A DNA stretch of 64,000 nt, from positions 1,283,844 through 1,347,843 of the forward strand of contig JAJEKV010000059.1 of the NCBI GenBank assembly GCA_021234155.1, in the 5' to 3' direction. This DNA comes from Isoetes taiwanensis. Lineage: Eukaryota > Streptophyta > Lycopodiopsida > Isoetales > Isoetaceae. Below the pieces are notes generated by a model. The model was not told where the DNA came from and did no database searches. It worked only from the letters and a program-made list of their open reading frames with translations. Each line of letters starts with the position of its first letter. Position 1 is the first letter of the stretch. The position numbers were made by a program, and so were the translations under genes. Positions 32,216-44,910 of the stretch are shown piece by piece.

Positions 32216-33636
32216 CTGTCTTCTTCAGCTAGGAGATTTACGGCATTTTTAAGGTCTTTATTTTGGCAACTGCAATATTCAAGATGCAGATATTTCTCAT
32301 GGATATTCATTCCATGGTATTCCTAGGTATTAATGCCACAATTTGCTTGCATTGTTGTAGTGTGCCGTTTAATTATTGAAATGGTCCTCCTCAATATGTA
32401 CTTTTGAAAATTGGATAAGCAAATCGTTTGACAAGCTACAGGAAGATTGTGTGCTTTGATTGCTGTGCTATCCTATACACGCTCATCTTACATACGGACA
32501 AGGGCATTTACCCAGACCAATGTCCTTTTGTAACTCCACCTTAGTTGAGTAATTGTTGAATGTACACGCTCTTGACTTATGCCCAATCAACACGTTCCTA
32601 ATTACGTTGACATGTTCTTAACTATGTATAGCAAAGATTGATCCTTAATTGAAATGAAGAAGAATGAGCTCCAGTATGCTTGCACACATGCACACGAGAA
32701 CATCAAAATGAACAACTTTGTATTATCTGGGTTCTTGATTGCCTGTTCTGCCACTCTATCATGTTCACATAGTAAATAATGGCATTGCCACATCAAACAA
32801 AGTGGTCTGCTTCACCCAATGGTTTGGGGAACTTAGAATAGTGTTTAATTTATAGACCTACTTATATAGACAACAAACTGCGTAGAATGTACTATTCAGT
32901 TCAAATGCATGATATTGTCAAGTGTGAACAGTGACTTGGTTCTATCATTAATGGGTTTCCAACTTTGCCTAGGTAAACAAGGCAAAAAAAGTTTGGACCG
33001 TAATTATCCAAATGTAAGGCAATTTGGTCCTATCATTAACATGATTCCAACTTTGGCTGAGTAAACAAGGCCATAAAAATTTGGACTATAATATCTAAAT
33101 GTAAGGTTAGAAAAGTTAAGACCATAATATTCAAATTTAAGGCGACTAAAGTGATACCATAATAGTAGCAGCACTAGGACAATATTATTAATTTTCAACT
33201 TCATAACAATCCGACAATATTCACATACTAAATTTTGAATTAATATTTTGACATTAGTGTTTCACCACAACATTTGGAGCATGTAGCTATGATCTTTATT
33301 TATATTGAGGATGATAACTCCAGTTCATCATTTACAATGTCCCACCTCATGCCCGGCCTCACAAAGAGTAATAGACTTTGACTATAGCCTCACCTTAAAA
33401 CCTGCTCAGATGAACACTCTACTCCCACTCAGGTTTCCTATGAACAAGCACCGTGTTGTTCTATTCAAAGCTATCAGAGATACCGATGCAGCACTATCTA
33501 ACATGAAGAAGCTAAGTTGCTTTTAAACGTTGTTAAATCTTTAGATATTTTCGTTATAATAAAAGGTTACAAACATTGGATTATTACTGCACGCATTTCC
33601 CATTGCGGTCAAAAGATGTGCATACTTCCAACTCAT
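32216..33636. other. Gene-free AT-rich interior of the candidate Helitron
   Basis: No supported coding frame. At 32940-33170 two related stretches repeat words such as AACTTTGNCTNAGTAAACAAGGC and TCCAAATGTAAGGC. Confidence 0.4.
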
Positions 33637-34147
33637 GCCCAGCAACGCTGGGCACCGTTACTAGTACTTATATTAAAATTGTTTATTGAGTGTCTACGAA
33701 ATTGTCAATTTCCTTTTGTAGAAGAAGATTAGCAGGCATCTGGATTCCGTTTTGGGTTCTTCATTTCCATTTTCAATTCTTTCCCTGGATGGACACGCTC
33801 TTCTACCATTTTCAATGACCAAAATTGTATAATGTTTCGGTTTTCAACTTCTTTTTTAGCTATATAAGTTCAAAAACTCGACTGGCCATAAAAGACCCTT
33901 GCATTTCTTGGTACAAAATAGGCTTGCATATCGAATTCGTCTAAATGCTCACTTAGAGTGACAGAAAAGTCCAAGAAGCTTGAAAATGCAGAGGATCTGC
34001 AGATCAGATGCACCATATCTTGGTGCTAATCTTCAAATTGATTCCCTAGCTTCACCATGATTACCTAATAGTTGCAACAAATGGCACCTCTATCTACATG
34101 ATCCAATGTTGACCCTATTAAGTGGGTTCCTAAAACCTTAGATATTA

Positions 34148-34246
34148 CTAGTAATGGTGCCCAGCGTTGCTGGGCAAATGTTGGGAACATTTGTGGATGG
34201 AAACCTATTCAGCTCAGACTCATTTTTATACATCTAATATAATAGA
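34148..34246 (-). mobile_element. Helitron-type 3' end, possibly a 99-bp mini-element
   Basis: On the minus strand a hairpin (GCCCAGC, AAC, GCTGGGC; 34159-34175), ACCATTA and CTAG (34148-34151) precede T. The hairpin is identical to that at 33637-33653. TCTATTATATTAGATG starting at 34246 resembles a Helitron 5' start, which would make the whole element 99 bp. Confidence 0.45.
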
Positions 34247-34274
34247 AACCAAGTCCATCATTGCTAGGCTATAA

Positions 34275-35965
34275 GAGGTTTTTGTGCATTTGATAACCTT
34301 CCCTTTGCTCTATCCTATATCCTTTTTTCCTCATTTTCTTACACACTTTCTTTTTTCCCTTTTCTTATTTTCCCTGCACATTTACTTTTCTCCTTCTCTC
34401 TCTTTTTTTTTTACCCTCTTCTCCCTCCTCTTTTTCTTCCTTTTCTTCTTCTCATTTTTCCCTTTCCCTTTCCCTTTTTTGGCCTTCCTTTTTCCTTCCT
34501 TTTCACCTTTCTCCACCCTTCCATTTTTTCTCATGATCTTTTTTTCCCTTTCCTTTTCCCATTCCTTTTGCTTTTCTCTTTTCTCTTCTCTTTTCTCATG
34601 CCTTTTTTGCATTCCCTTTTCCCCACCTTTTTTTTTATGTTTCTTCCTCTCCTCACCCTCTTCTTCTTTATCTAATGTCTCTTTTCCCATTTTCTTCTTT
34701 TTTTTTTCTCATGCCTTTTTCCTTTCCTTCCCCCCTTCAGCCTCCCTTTTCCTTTTCCCTTTCCTTCTTTTTTCATCATTTCCCCACCCTTTCCATTTTC
34801 CGTGCCCTTTTCCTCTTTCCTTTTCTCTTTTTTCCCTTTCCTTTCCTTTCCTTTCCTTTTTTTCCTTTCCCTTTCCCTTTCCATTTTCTCCTTTCCCTTT
34901 CCTTTTCCTTTTCCTTTTCCCCCTTTTATTTTGGTGTCTTTTTCCTTCCTTTTTTCCACTTTTTTACTTGCCTTTTCTTCCACCTTTCCTTACCCTCTTC
35001 CCCTTTTCCCCGTCCCTATTGGATTGAATTTTTCTTTTTTCTTTCCCTTTTCCCATGCTCTTTTCCCTTTATTTTTTACCCTTTCCTCAAAGTCCTTTAA
35101 ACTTGTGGTTCGTTTTTCCCTCTTCGAATTTTTTTAAAGTGCCCTTTTCCCTTCCTCTTTTTCCATTGTTTTTCCCTCCTTATTTCCTGTTGTTCTTTTT
35201 TGGGTTCTTCATTTCCATTTTTTTCTATTTTTCCCACTGGATGGAGCCTTCCCATTTTTCCTTTTTCCTTTTCCTTCTTTTTTTTTTTCATCCTTTTTTC
35301 TCAAAATTTCCATGCCCTTTTAAAAGCTTTCCTTTCCACCTTTTTTCCTTCTCTCATTTTTCCTTTCCATTTCCCACACCTTTTCCATTCCATTTTTTCC
35401 ACCTTTTTCACATGCCCTTTTCCCTCCTTTCCCACCCTCTTCCCCTTTTCCCTTTTCCTCTTTCCTATTCCATGTTTCTACGATTTCTCTTTTCCGGCTT
35501 TTCCCTTTTCCTTTTCCCTTTCTTTTCCTTTCCTCACCCTTTTCCTCTTCTAGGTGCCACTTTCTCCTTCCTCTCTCATTTCCCTCTCCCTTTTCCTCAT
35601 GCCCTTTTCCCTTTTTAAGCCTCCTTTTCCTTTTCCTTCCCTTTTTCTATTTTTCCATGCCCTTTTTCCTCTCCACCATTCTTATCTTCCTTTTTTCCTT
35701 AGTCACCCTTTTTCGTCTTCACATTTTTTTCGATTTGCCCCTTTTTCTTCCCTTTCCTCCTTCCCTTTTCTTTTCCCTTATTACTTGTCCTCACCCTTTC
35801 CCCTTTTCCTTTTCATAGTGTCTTTTTCCTTCCTTTTTTCTCCTTTCTTTTTCTTTCCCTTTTTAGGTGCTCTTTTCCCTTTCCCTTTTCCTTCTCGGAG
35901 TCTTTCCCTTTTGCAGGTGCCTTTTGCCTCTCACTTTGCCCTTTTCTCTGCCATTTTCCCTTTCC
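34275..35965 (+). repeat. Polypyrimidine block of about 1.7 kb
   Basis: The plus strand is almost entirely T and C, built from TTTTCC, CCCTTT and CTTTTCC words, with rare GCCC, CATG and GGTGCC interruptions. Long open frames inside it encode only Phe, Ser, Pro, Leu and are composition artefacts. GCCCTTTTCC and ATGCCCTTTTCC recur at irregular distances, hinting at an old repeat unit. Confidence 0.75.
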
Positions 35966-36689
35966 TCTTAAGAGATCAGAGCATGGCCAATCATGGTGGT
36001 GGGAAGTTGTGCGATAAATCTCGGCCTTCAAATGAAATCAGACGATCTCAACTATCTAAATTAGGGTTTGATGCAAGACATACGCTAAAACTTTATAATA
36101 TAAGATGAATGAAGTATCCTAGCCTACTCGACATTGGCTTGTAGGGTTTCCTTATGGTGTATCCCATAAAAACATATCATTCTTTATAAACCCCTAGGAA
36201 AGCTTACCCTAAAACCAAATTATATCAAGTATGAAATTTGAATTCATTCTTCTATAATCCAAGGCCTTTCAGTATCAAAATAAATTCTACTTGCAATCTA
36301 CCATTTATAGATAGATTTGGCCTATGCTCTACATCATATATCAATCTTACTTATTAGCACTAGAGTGGTAGACCTAATCTAAGAGGCAATTGACGCTTGT
36401 GGATGGTGAATATAACACCCATCATGTTGATTACGCTTTAGTCCATGCATTTTGGTGACTGCAAAAACTCTGATAACTTCGTATTGGTGTGGTGTGTGTG
36501 TCTAGAGTAATTGGCTTCTAATCAGCTTAAAAAGTTATCTTTATGCAATAGTGTTTGTGTTGCTTGGCCAAGACGACAAAACCCCATTCAATTCAATTGT
36601 TATTTATTCTTTGCTTTCGTTCGGGCTTTGCTTTGATTCAATTCAATTCTTATTTTGTTCTTTGCATTTGTTCGGGCTTTGCTTTGCTC
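35966..36689. other. Gene-free spacer
   Basis: No supported gene. A local duplication of about 60 bp (TTCGGGCTTTGCTTTG words) lies at 36595-36690 directly before the LINE. Confidence 0.4.
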
Positions 36690-39600
36690 ATTGCTCCTCC
36701 TGCTTGGAGATTTCAATGCGCGCACAGGGGCAGAGCAGATCTCAAAATTCGCACCTCTAGCTAAGGATGTGTTGCAAATGGACCCCGCAGAGATGGTTTG
36801 GCCAAGGGCGTCGGATGGCAACCGGTGACATGGTATGGCCCAAGCGCTAACTGCATGTTCTTTGGCAGTATCTTTGACTGGTCATTTGCAATGGAAATTT
36901 TGGCACAGTGGCCGTTCTCGGCCGCTTCACTTGTAGGCGGAGAACGAGGACACACCGGTGTGGTGGATTGCGTGCTAGCCGGGGCGAGCAATGCCTACAC
37001 TGATCACTCGATTCGGTCGGGGACGGTGGTAGGGGCGAAGTAGACTCGAACCATCGGCCCTGTTCTTTGCGGAATGGGTGGCGGGCCAGCAGAGCACCCA
37101 TTGCCCCAACACCCCATGTACCCGCGGTTGCGTGCGGACTATGATCATGCGGTCTATCGCGAGGATGCTTGAGCATGAGCTCGCGGAGTCTTTGCAACTC
37201 CCCACACTTCAACGGTGGCGGCCCATTTGAACCGGCTCCCGAGGGGTAGGGGCGGATGCTGGGGAGCCGCTCTCGGCGATCCCGCGGGGCTGCAACCACC
37301 TTCCCCTTAATCAGCGGTTCGATGGCGAGATGTCGGGGCTGCGATAAGCTCGCCAAGTCTTTGGACCCACCATTACGCTGCAGGCCGTCCAAACAATACC
37401 GCTCCTTCCTCAAGACCAGAAAGCCGGGTACCTTGCGAACTTCGGCAACAGATGTTTGGTCTTCTAGACCGCCACCCTAGGGCCTTACGGAGAAAGGTCT
37501 TGAGTAAGCTGCACGACCCAGGAAATATTACCCGAAACAATGGGTGAGATACTTGCGGCGGTATTTGTATGACCCAATGGGAGCCCAGGGCACCCGGTAC
37601 CTCATGAGACAGGCCCTACAGCGGTCATTCTTGAAGGGATGTCATAATGGGCCTGCAGCGCTGCAATAGCTGGGGAAGGCGGCAGGATTTGATTTGGATG
37701 GTATCGCGGCAGAGCTTCTCAAGTGGGCGGGCCCCAATGGTGCGGTTCTCACGGCCTCTTCAACGAGGGCATTGCAAGAAGGCTTCCCCACTTTGGACTA
37801 CCGGTAGAGTTGTGCCCATATCTGACGCGGGGACCCCCCGGACTTGACCAACTATCGTTACCATTATGGTTGGTTCTGTCTTTGCCAAGTTGCTTAGGAG
37901 TTCTTGCGGCGATTGACACTTTAGGCGAGGGATGGAGAAGTCTTGGGCTCGCCGCGGGCGGGCTTAGCCCCGGCATTCTACTATTGACCATATCTTCACT
38001 CTGCGAACACTCATAGAGGATAGCCGAATCGGCCTTGAGAATGCATCTTGTTGCTTTGTGGATTTTGCAAAGGCTTTTGACCGGTGCCTCGGGATAAGTT
38101 GTGGGATGATTGGGGCGACTAGGGACCCCGTCGACTTGAGAATGCTATATCTGAGACTATCACGAGGCTTGCTCGGTCGTCTCCTGTGTCGGGGGCAGTT
38201 GTTAGTAGCATTAAGTGCGCAGGGGCTGCCCTCTATCCCGGCAGCTCTTGACTTGTACATTGACCCGGCTAGAAGAATGGCTAGGCTGGTGGGGCTTTCG
38301 GTTGATGCACCACATAATCCGGCAACTCATATATCACGATGATGTTGGCCTGCTTTCGCTATATACCCGGGAGGACATGCAGCGCCACTGGATGCTTTGG
38401 ACACTTTCGCCAATTCAGCGACATGAGAGTTAACTTGGCCAAGACAAAGGGTCTTCTTTGGTCCCCATCATCCGGCACCCACGTCTTCCCTCATTCACTT
38501 ACGGGGCGGTAGTGGAGGTGGCTCGGTCTTATAAGTATTTGGGCATTGAGTTTTCTACTACCACACCTTTGGGATGCATCCATCGGGGTTCACGAGGTCG
38601 CTGCGGTGGAAAGCCACGTATGCAATGCAAAACTTGATCACTGGCGAGATTTGTATGCATGGGGTCACCGGGCACACTTGTTCGAGGGGCCTTGGTTGAA
38701 CGGTCCTCCTCTATGGGGGCGAAGTGTAGGGGCGATGATATCCCTCACCACTTGGAGCGATCTAGGCAGTGCGAAGCTTTCTTGGCCGGGCCTTTGGAGT
38801 GAAATCCACGGTCCCATATCGGATCTTGCTCCAAGAGACGGGCTTCCTTCCATTGAGGAGGGGCTGCTTGTTTGAGCGTCACATTATTTACTTCGAGAAG
38901 GTGGTGGCTATGGATGAAGCCCGGCTGCCCAACCTTGCTTTGGCGTGGTGATGGGCCCGGCAACTCAAAGCTTCTTTGGAAAGACAAGCAAGCCCGGTGG
39001 TTCTCGCTATGGAATGTGCGGGCACCGCGGATGTGGACCCGGTGCATACATGCAGAAGGAACGCTTGCTGCCTTGAAGCGATACTTGGATGCTTGCTTCA
39101 TGGCCAAGCTTTGGGATGCAGAGGCCCCTGTCACATGTCAAGGTGGCAAATTATCGACGCCCGAGTTAATCCCATGCTCACGAGGGGCCCACACCACTAC
39201 TGCGCACCCATCTACCCATGAAAAGCTGGCGGTGATTGCTTCCATTCGCCGCAGTGCACACCACCTCGCATTGAGACATGGAGATGGATTCGGGGGCGTG
39301 AGGGCAGTCCTGTCGATCTTTGTCAGCGAGCCATTGAGGATGAAAGTCCGCCCTCCGGGCTGTCCGGCGTAGGAGCATATCCGCTTCGGTATGCTCGGTT
39401 AGTTGTGCCCCATCGGGCCTTGCATGAGCTCACGAGCCGCGGCCTCTGTGTAGGCTTATTGGGATCGTACCTCAGGGAGGTAATGGATAGCGGACTCGGT
39501 TATGCCCCCGTCAGGCATTAACCTCAGTTGTACTTGTGATTATGTATAAGCGTGCGATGTATGGCATCCTTATTGCTACTAAGTTTTTCCCCGAAAACCC

Positions 39601-39720
39601 TTGAGTGAGGGGTTTTAATCTGGTAGTAATCGCCCTTGCTCTCTCTCTTTGTACTTGGGTCCCATAGGCCAGTTGGTCTCCGTGGACGATAAAATCATAT
39701 TCTATTCTATTCTATTCTAG
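36690..39720 (+). mobile_element. Decayed LINE 3 with endonuclease, RT and family tail
   Basis: The apurinic-type endonuclease is marked by LLLLGDFNARTGAEQIS (36695-36750) and TGVVDCVLAG near 36955. RT pieces are HSTIDHIFTLRTLIE (about 37975), SCCFVDFAKAFDRC (about 38045-38090) and YHDDVGLL (about 38335-38358) in place of YADD. ARRMARLVGLSVDAP and TYKYLG-like blocks follow. The tail GGTCTCCGTGGACGATAAAA (about 39676) is followed by TATTC repeats to 39720. Frames change often. The domain order and tail match LINE 1; this copy keeps more of the 5' end. Confidence 0.8.
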
Positions 39721-40590
39721 CAAATAGGGTAGATCGTATAGGGTAGATCGTATCATGGCAAAAAGAAATGTTTCTTTGGTGAAAACCCCACACCAGAAAA
39801 TTGATTCCAAAAGTAACACACAAAATACTTATATATGTTCTAGAATAATCTCACAAATACGTACTGATTCGTCATATCCCTAATGCAAGACTTTACAAGC
39901 ATTGGACTTGCATCTTGAGTGAGTTTTTAACATCTTGGGGGAGTTTCGTAAAAGTTGTACACTTCTTGTCATGCACCATCATACATTACATGATGAGGAA
40001 TAACGAGAATTGGGCACGTCTGGACCATCTTTTAAAGCCACAATAACTCTCCCTGTCAGTGTTGGGGAAAGTTTTTGACCTTAATAGGAAAAATTCCTAC
40101 TAGTTTTGAGGGCATTCGGAATTTACAAATGTTCGAAAAAATTCCCCAACGCTGCTCCCTGTAGCAAAGAAAATATATGCCTTGCACAAACAGGACCAAT
40201 AATCTTCTTATTGATTGTCCACAATTTGTCCCACTACATAAGGTTTAGGTTTTTGGATGTCTCTGCAAAAACGTAGTCAGTATTCTGTCCATAAGCAATG
40301 ACTAAGAAAATAACATATATGGACAACTCCCTACGGCATATTGGTCTTCGTGAATATTAAAAAATCTATTCTATTATATTCCTATATTTTTCGGCAAACA
40401 GGTCAGGCTAGGCAACCTGGTCAAAGATAAATAGATTATTATGCTTTAGAAAAGTTCATGTAATCGCATGAATTTTGTTTATACGTTGCTACGTAAGCAT
40501 AAGTTGGGACAATGGACGAGTTGACGACTGGGGTGATCTTTCCTCTCTAATTGTGCAGGGCATTTGCAGACGAGGTTTAACTCTTGAAGC
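39721..40590. other. Gene-free spacer with a degenerate LINE tail
   Basis: No gene. TATTGGTCTTCGTGAATATT and TCTATTCTATTATATTCC near 40341-40385 are a diverged copy of the LINE family tail. Confidence 0.45.
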
Positions 40591-40591
40591 T

Positions 40592-41900
40592 TTAAAGCAG
40601 TTTATCGTCTATCTCTTTTATAACATCTTTCCAATATGCAATAATTGGTCTCACTACCTCATGATAATTGGAAGATTGTCTATAACGACGTTCCAAGCCT
40701 ATTTTCCAAAAATCTATATATTTTGAAATGCTTGATATAATATTTTCCTCCTCTCTCAGTTCAATAAGTGGCACTGACTCAGGTTCACCTACATCACCAT
40801 TTTTTTTAAAATAGTTCAACACCGGCTTCGGGTTCCCATAATGCCTGCTTAGGGTGCACCTTATACTACATTTTTGGAGCTCCTTTATCATCTAGATAAA
40901 ACCGAAAGTGTAATGGCTTGGTATGCCCTACCAACTTATTACGTCCATCTTCTATATAGCCATCCACAAATTTCTTAAAGTCATGAACTTCTTGTATGAG
41001 ATATGGAATATTTTTAGCAGATACACATCTTTCAGACACTTCAAAATTGAGGCAAAGTGTGAGCATGTCGCATTCTTAAGCTTTCTCCAACTCTGCTAAA
41101 GAAAGCATCAACAACTTCGTGTGTATGCCCAACCATAAGAAATGCCATCAATATTTCTTTGAAATGTCCCCTTGCTACTAACAACGCCAAGTATGCCAAG
41201 ACATATCTATTTTTATTCTCAGAGACACAATTGCCGACCTGTAAAAGTAGAACTTTTGGCAGGGGCTTAAAATCACCATGTTCTTCTCTTGCTAATTGCT
41301 TACCATCTGTTCTTGTCAACAATGCTTTATGAAGGGGTTGTGTTGCTGAGGTAAAACTTGGAATCAAATCCCCTCAGAGTCTATCTCCATCATTAAAACC
41401 CTCTAAACTCCGCAAATATTTTGCAATAGAACCTATTGTAAAGTTTGGGTCAAATGACCAATTCCATGTGGCAAAATGGCCATAAGAAGAAGGGCCATGC
41501 CCATGAGTAAGAAATCCTGTTAAAGCCATAGGCAATTGCATAGCATTCTTTGTAATGTTTGGATTTGGTCTTAGTCTAGGAATGCATGTCTTTTTTTGAT
41601 CCATCTTATCATAGATATTCTTGTGGACTATCAAAAGACAAATATCTCCAGCAATAGTAAACATTACGACAAATTTTTTGCTCAATGTTGTATCTGTCAA
41701 TTTTATCAAGAAGTATCTCCCTCTCTTGTAGATTCTTTGTGCTATCCAATTTGTTCTTCAAATCTGTACATGTCATTTTGAGAAGCTGCTATTTTCTCTT
41801 GAAATAAGGACATCATTAAAATCCTTATTCCACATTCGACTAAAACTAGATTGAGAAATGTGAGGTATTAACATGGTCTTCATATTGTAAGTCGGTCACA
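40592..41900 (-). pseudogene. DUF7869-like transposase candidate, copy a
   Basis: Minus-strand pieces in order are KIDRYNIEQKICRNVYYCWR (about 41690), KMDQKKTCIPRLRPNP, HGPSSYGHFATWNWSFDPNF, LLLQVGNCVSENKNRYVLAY, LMVGHTHEVVDAFFSRVGES, HDFKKFVDGYI and HFRFYLDDKGAPKM. These match the conserved order of proteins carrying the domain that I know as DUF7869 (family assignment from memory). The Asp of the QLDN block is replaced by Gly (QVGN), so a key acidic residue is lost. Stops and frame changes separate the pieces. It is close to copy b and more distant from copy c. Confidence 0.7.
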
Positions 41901-42142
41901 TCACCTTTTGATAATCTCTTTCTCCATCACGTGTAATTCTACTTCGATGTGGCATTTGATTAGCTGTAACATCTACCAATTGTGTAAGTGCCACCTTTGC
42001 AGCCTCCATCTTGTCTGTACATCACATTACAAGTTTGTTTCCATGCATGCCCTTTTTTGCTCCATTAAACTACTTGTTTCTCCTATTATAAAAAGTGTCT
42101 TAACAAATCCCACAGATTGTATACCATCCTTTACATATTTTA

Positions 42143-42598
42143 AACGAGGAGCACCCTGGGCTACCACAGTCGTCGGATTCGTCGATCCTACGACCCAGAT
42201 CGTATGTTGGGGCCTCTGGGCACCTCTCGTTTCGCGTATAGTCATTTATGATTGGAGGCGCCTATGATTTTGAAATATGAAATACGATTTTGCGTAAGGT
42301 TTTAAGGGAATATCGAACCCTTATGAAGTTTTGCCTAGGATTTTAGAATATGAAATACGGGGGCTCAAACCTCTACCAAAATAACTCAATGTCTTATTAA
42401 CCAATATACCCAGTGAGCTAATGTGATTATTTTTTATCTTGAATCTATGTTTTTTTTTATAACAACTCAGGAATATATGGTCCATGGTTTCAAGAATTGT
42501 TATTTTTGCATCCATATCAAATCCCCCTGGAACCCCCTATTATTTTGCTACATATTCTAAACGAGGTGCAACCTGGGCTACCACAGTCGTCGGATGAT
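42143..42598 (-). repeat. Single inverted unit of the 439-bp repeat
   Basis: This is the reverse complement of the 23.4-24.6 kb unit, including GGGGGCTCAAACCTCTACCA (B-box side) and CCCAGTGAGCTA (A-box side). The block CGAGGNGCANCCTGGGCTACC is present at both ends (42143 and 42561), so it is slightly more than one unit, with a period of about 418 bp here. Confidence 0.75.
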
Positions 42599-43109
42599 CT
42601 AATTATTTTCTTCCAAGGAGCTTCGAAAGCCAAGACACTAAACCCATCAATTAATGTGGTTCATATTACCTTGATTGGGATTTAAGAAGTGAAAATGATA
42701 ATAGGTGGGCCACTTGGGCTGAGATAGAAGGGAAAACCATCTGAAGATTCTCTGGGAGAATTATCAGAAGAAAAGATTAGGTCTCTTAAACGGGTTAAGA
42801 TGCCAAATTTTGATAGAAATAATTGGTCTAAAAATTACGAAAATGGGAGCAAGATTGCAGTACATGGTAACAATGGCATGTTGAGATCAACTGCTAGGAT
42901 ATTGGCTGCTAGGGAGTTATTTGAAAAGTATGTTGAATTTAATGCATAGAGTATGCTACACAAAAGTAGGAGGGATGAGGAAAGGCAGTTGTTGAGAAAA
43001 GGTTGCCTTCTCATTGTACTCAAAAAAGTAATTTAAAGGAAAAATGCACCTCTTCATGAGCGTAAAGTGAATTCTATTAACCAAGATTCAGTAGTCTATG
43101 AAGCAAGCA

Positions 43110-44910
43110 CTTTAAGCATGTCTTTATAGATACTTCAAACAACTTTGCAAAGTGCAACTTGTGTGCTAAATTGAGGGAGACTCTAGATAAGATAAAGCAA
43201 CCAAGTCTAAGGGCTAAGATAAGGGAGCAAATGAAAGATCATAAGACCGACCAACTTTCATGTAGATCCATTTATTGGATGTGGAGGACATTGTCTGTAT
43301 TAGAACCAGAAAACTATGCTTTATACATGATAAGGCAGAAGACATGTCTTCCACAAAATAGTTATGTACCAAACATATGTGGAAGAGTTTATCCTCTGCA
43401 ACTATCCATAACGAGGCAATTTTGAACGTGCAGACTCCAACTTACTATGGCCATTTTAGTCTAGAGTTGTGGAGTGATGGTCTAGACTTTCATATTTGTA
43501 GTGTGATGAGATGTTTGAGAAACTTTAAGAATGGTTATACTAGCGACCTCCACAACCCAGAAGCCATGCAGTCATTGTTTGGTGCTTTATGGGCATCCTA
43601 ATAATATTAAGCAGGTCAATAAAGCAAGGTTTATAAGAATACATGATAGTGAACATGTTGAAGCTTCAAGTTTACGTCATAAGCCTCAAGAGTTACCTAG
43701 AAGATTTCTCTTGTAACTTGACAACTGTATAGGTCAAAATAAGAATAGATGGATGTTCTCATTTTTATCATATTTGACAACTGTGGGTATCTTTGAGAGA
43801 GTCAACTTGCATTTCTTAATGCCTGGACATACGCATGAAGATGTGGATGCATTGTTTGGGAAGTATAGTCATGTACAATAGACTGTGACAAATCTACCGA
43901 GGCTAATAGAACTTTATGCTCAATGCACCTCTCCAACTTCCATAGTGTTGCTCACATAAAAAGTGCCTGATTGGAAGGCCTTTGTAGAGGATTATACATT
44001 AGATCTTGAGGATTCTAGACCTCTATAATTCACATTCTATGCCGAGGAAGGGATTCCAAAATTCCAATGGACGATGAGAACTTCAGATGATTGTTGGAGA
44101 CCTCTTGGAGGATCCAAAATTTGGAAAAGGAAGATACCCAAGGGTCAACCAAAAGACCTAAAGCCATACTTTGAAGTGGAGCATTTGAAGAGGACAAGGG
44201 ATGGTATTAATGACTACATCAAGCATTGGAATAGTAGACCTGATGACAGAAATAGTGCAAAGATAGATTATTGAAGAAATGTGCATCAATTGCCGGGGAA
44301 AGTGGATACGTCTTGTGATGAACTTAAAGGTGGTTGGCTACCTAAAGGTAGGCGGAAGAGCTTGGTAGAAGCAGATGTCATTGATGATGACATTCGTAGC
44401 ATATGTAAGTCAATGGCATCTCGCCCCGCTGATAAACATTATGTTGGTCCAAGGAAAGATAGACCTAAATATCTTGGCATGGAAAGTTATGACCCGAAGA
44501 CAGATTTAACTTGCCATCAATTCACCCTTGTAAAATCATAGTATATGGAGACCTTTCCTGTATGGATGGAATACACCATCTTAGATATTTGCACGAAAGC
44601 ACGTGACTGTAATTTAAATAAAGTGCGAGTGGAGTGGTGGTGTCCTGTACACTAGTTGACCAATGTGCAGGACAAAGAAAGGTATACGGATTGTTGGACA
44701 AAGAAGTGGAGAAGGAATTTCAGTGATCCACTGTGGCTTGAGATAGCCTCTATAATATTTTCATGGGTTCCAGCAAAAAACTCCAACGAGAAATTCAAGG
44801 GTCGCAATCCCTCTCAATGTTCAAAAAAAAGTTATAATATCCTTGGCGATCAACCATCCGAAGTGACTCAAAATGTATTTAGTTCATTTGTATTTGTTTA
44901 TGTGTGAGCT
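43110..44910 (+). pseudogene. DUF7869-like transposase candidate, copy b
   Basis: Plus-strand pieces in order are FAKCNLCAKLRETLDKIKQP, RAKIREQMKDHKTDQLSCRS, TPTYYGHFSLELWSDGLDFH, LDNCIGQNKNRWMFSFLSYL (43720-43785), FLMPGHTHEDVDALFGKYS (about 43815-43875), PDWKAFVEDYTLDLEDS, then FTFYAEEGIPKFQW and a C-terminal block VEWWCP...CWTKKWRRNF. The order equals copies a and c. Several stops (for example after YMI and before LDNC) show decay. The IDGMDQ block is lost or unreadable. The upstream part (42.6-43.1 kb) has no clear homology. Confidence 0.65.

Larger units (their letters stand above)
29926..33664 (+). mobile_element. Candidate non-autonomous Helitron carrying host gene fragments
   Basis: The 3' end is a 7-bp-stem hairpin (GCCCAGC, AAC, GCTGGGC; 33637-33653), then ACCGTTA and CTAG (33661-33664) followed by T. 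A plausible 5' end TCTTATATAATAATG begins at 29926 and is preceded by A, giving the A|TC...CTAG|T insertion pattern. No Rep/helicase is visible, so it would be non-autonomous. The interior holds intron-containing pieces of host-type genes, as Helitrons often do. The 3' end is well supported; the 5' end is a motif match only. Confidence 0.45.

Noticed and set aside
34284-35618. Long plus-strand open frames of up to 247 codons in the polypyrimidine block
   Set aside because: They encode almost only Phe, Ser, Pro and Leu because the strand lacks A and G. There is no codon pattern or domain.
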